In this document: positions 63,882 through 64,000 of the stretch, one piece after another
How the letters are laid out: each line of letters starts with the position of its first letter
Numbering within the stretch: position 1 is the stretch's first letter
From: Auanema rhodensis
Lineage: Eukaryota; Nematoda; Chromadorea; Rhabditida; Rhabditidae
Assembly: GCA_964057225.1 (NCBI GenBank)
Contig: OZ059894.1
Coordinates: 22,226,476 to 22,290,475, forward strand
DNA: 64,000 bases
Reading direction: 5' to 3'
Made by a program: the position numbers and the translations under genes
Notes under the pieces: model-generated
Seen by the model: the letters and a program-made list of their open reading frames with translations, nothing else
Database searches by the model: none
What the model was told of the DNA's origin: nothing

Positions 63882-64000
63882 TAGTATAGTGCATTCGATG
63901 CGGATTTTTAAGCTGCGTCGATCTGTGTTATCAGATTTGCGCTAGCTTAAAAATGCACCGAGATATCAACTGATATAAGTTCACACTTATATCCTCGATT
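63882..64000. repeat. Partial monomer 183 at right edge (119 bp)
   Basis: Begins TAGTATAGTG in phase and runs to p119, where the window stops. It contains the p23-73 and p91-112 dyads with no substitution seen. Its class cannot be assigned because the diagnostic p176-182 tract lies outside the window. Confidence 0.95.

Larger units (their letters stand above)
1..64000. repeat. 351-bp AT-rich satellite DNA array, higher-order organised
   Basis: The window consists of 182 complete head-to-tail copies of a 351-bp unit plus a 119-bp partial copy. The landmark TAGTATAGTGCATTC recurs at 1, 352, 703 and so on, in step to the end, with a single 1-bp slip near 17880. No copy is inverted and nothing is inserted. 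Copies differ only by scattered substitutions at a limited set of sites, and particular combinations recur in fixed order, so groups of 2 to 9 monomers form higher-order units. Both window edges fall inside the array. Such arrays are known from centromeric and pericentromeric heterochromatin of eukaryotes; the location here is inferred, not seen. Family name and host species were not recognised. Confidence 0.99.

Noticed and set aside
1-64000. CRISPR array
   Set aside because: Repeat and 'spacer' are both part of the same 351-bp conserved unit; there are no unique spacers, and the unit is far too long.
1-64000. Transposon or terminal inverted repeats as the source of the dyads
   Set aside because: No target-site duplication, transposase remnant or element boundary is seen; the dyads sit at fixed positions inside a uniform tandem unit.
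1-64000. tRNA, rRNA, snRNA, telomeric repeats, promoters or poly(A) signals
   Set aside because: No such motifs were recognised; AATAAA is absent from the reference monomer on the strand shown, and AT-rich words resembling TATA are expected by composition.
1-64000. Prokaryotic or phage accessory region, or a gene-based undescribed system
   Set aside because: There is no coding sequence above about 65 codons, no gene spacing and no unique sequence. The array architecture is eukaryotic satellite DNA.

Overview
The whole 64 kb window is one uninterrupted tandem satellite-DNA array. I find no protein-coding gene, RNA gene, transposon, CRISPR array or unique sequence. The monomer is 351 bp, about 31% G+C by hand count of the first copy, and always head-to-tail on the same strand. 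With phase 1 set at base 1 (TAGTATAGTG), monomers 1-51 start at 351(n-1)+1. Monomer 51 has lost one T (near 17877-17882), so monomers 52-182 start at 17901+351(n-52). A 119-bp partial monomer 183 ends the window. Both edges lie inside the array, so the true array is longer than 64 kb. This architecture (kilobase-scale AT-rich satellite with higher-order repeats) indicates eukaryotic constitutive heterochromatin, probably centromeric or pericentromeric. An arthropod, perhaps an insect, is my best guess from the AT-rich style and lack of CpG depletion, but the species cannot be named from the sequence.

Monomers differ by substitutions at a small set of diagnostic sites (monomer positions given as p). 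The main classes are: A1 (seven A at p176-182, G210); A2 (same tract, A210, often T317A); B1 (A176G, G210); B2 (A176G, A210, usually A94G); C (A176G+A177G, usually T218C, G210); D (A181C, A210); E (A176G+A182T, C101T, T290C, T330G, A210); F (A52C, C161T, A176G+A182T, A210). These classes are arranged as nested higher-order repeats, and the period changes along the window.

Layout: 1-5.9 kb holds two copies of a 7-mer (2457 bp). 6.0-10.2 kb is an irregular stretch rich in private variants. 10.2-12.3 kb is a B/E dimer region. 13.3-16.8 kb holds a 5-mer twice. 18.3-23.2 kb holds a 7-mer twice, and its second half is re-duplicated inside a 9-mer pair (3159 bp each, 21.4-27.7 kb). 27.7-30.5 kb is an A/C region and 30.5-31.9 kb is B/E dimers. 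31.9-43.6 kb is a long-range, locally expanded collinear copy of 11.6-19.4 kb. 42.5-47.4 kb holds a 7-mer twice. 48.4-53.7 kb holds five 3-mer units (1053 bp). 53.7-58.6 kb holds a 7-mer twice, overlapped by a 6-mer pair at 56.9-61.1 kb. 61.1-63.9 kb is C/E dimers.

Each monomer carries four dyad elements able to form hairpins or cruciforms (p23-73, p91-112, p224-235, p263-290) and an A/T-tract-rich central third. Short open reading frames of 63-65 codons recur every monomer. They are by-products of the repeat, switched on or off by single substitutions, and are not annotated as genes. The window's interest lies in satellite evolution (nested unequal exchange, half-swapped monomers, conserved versus variable boxes) and possible DNA/RNA secondary structure, not in a gene system.
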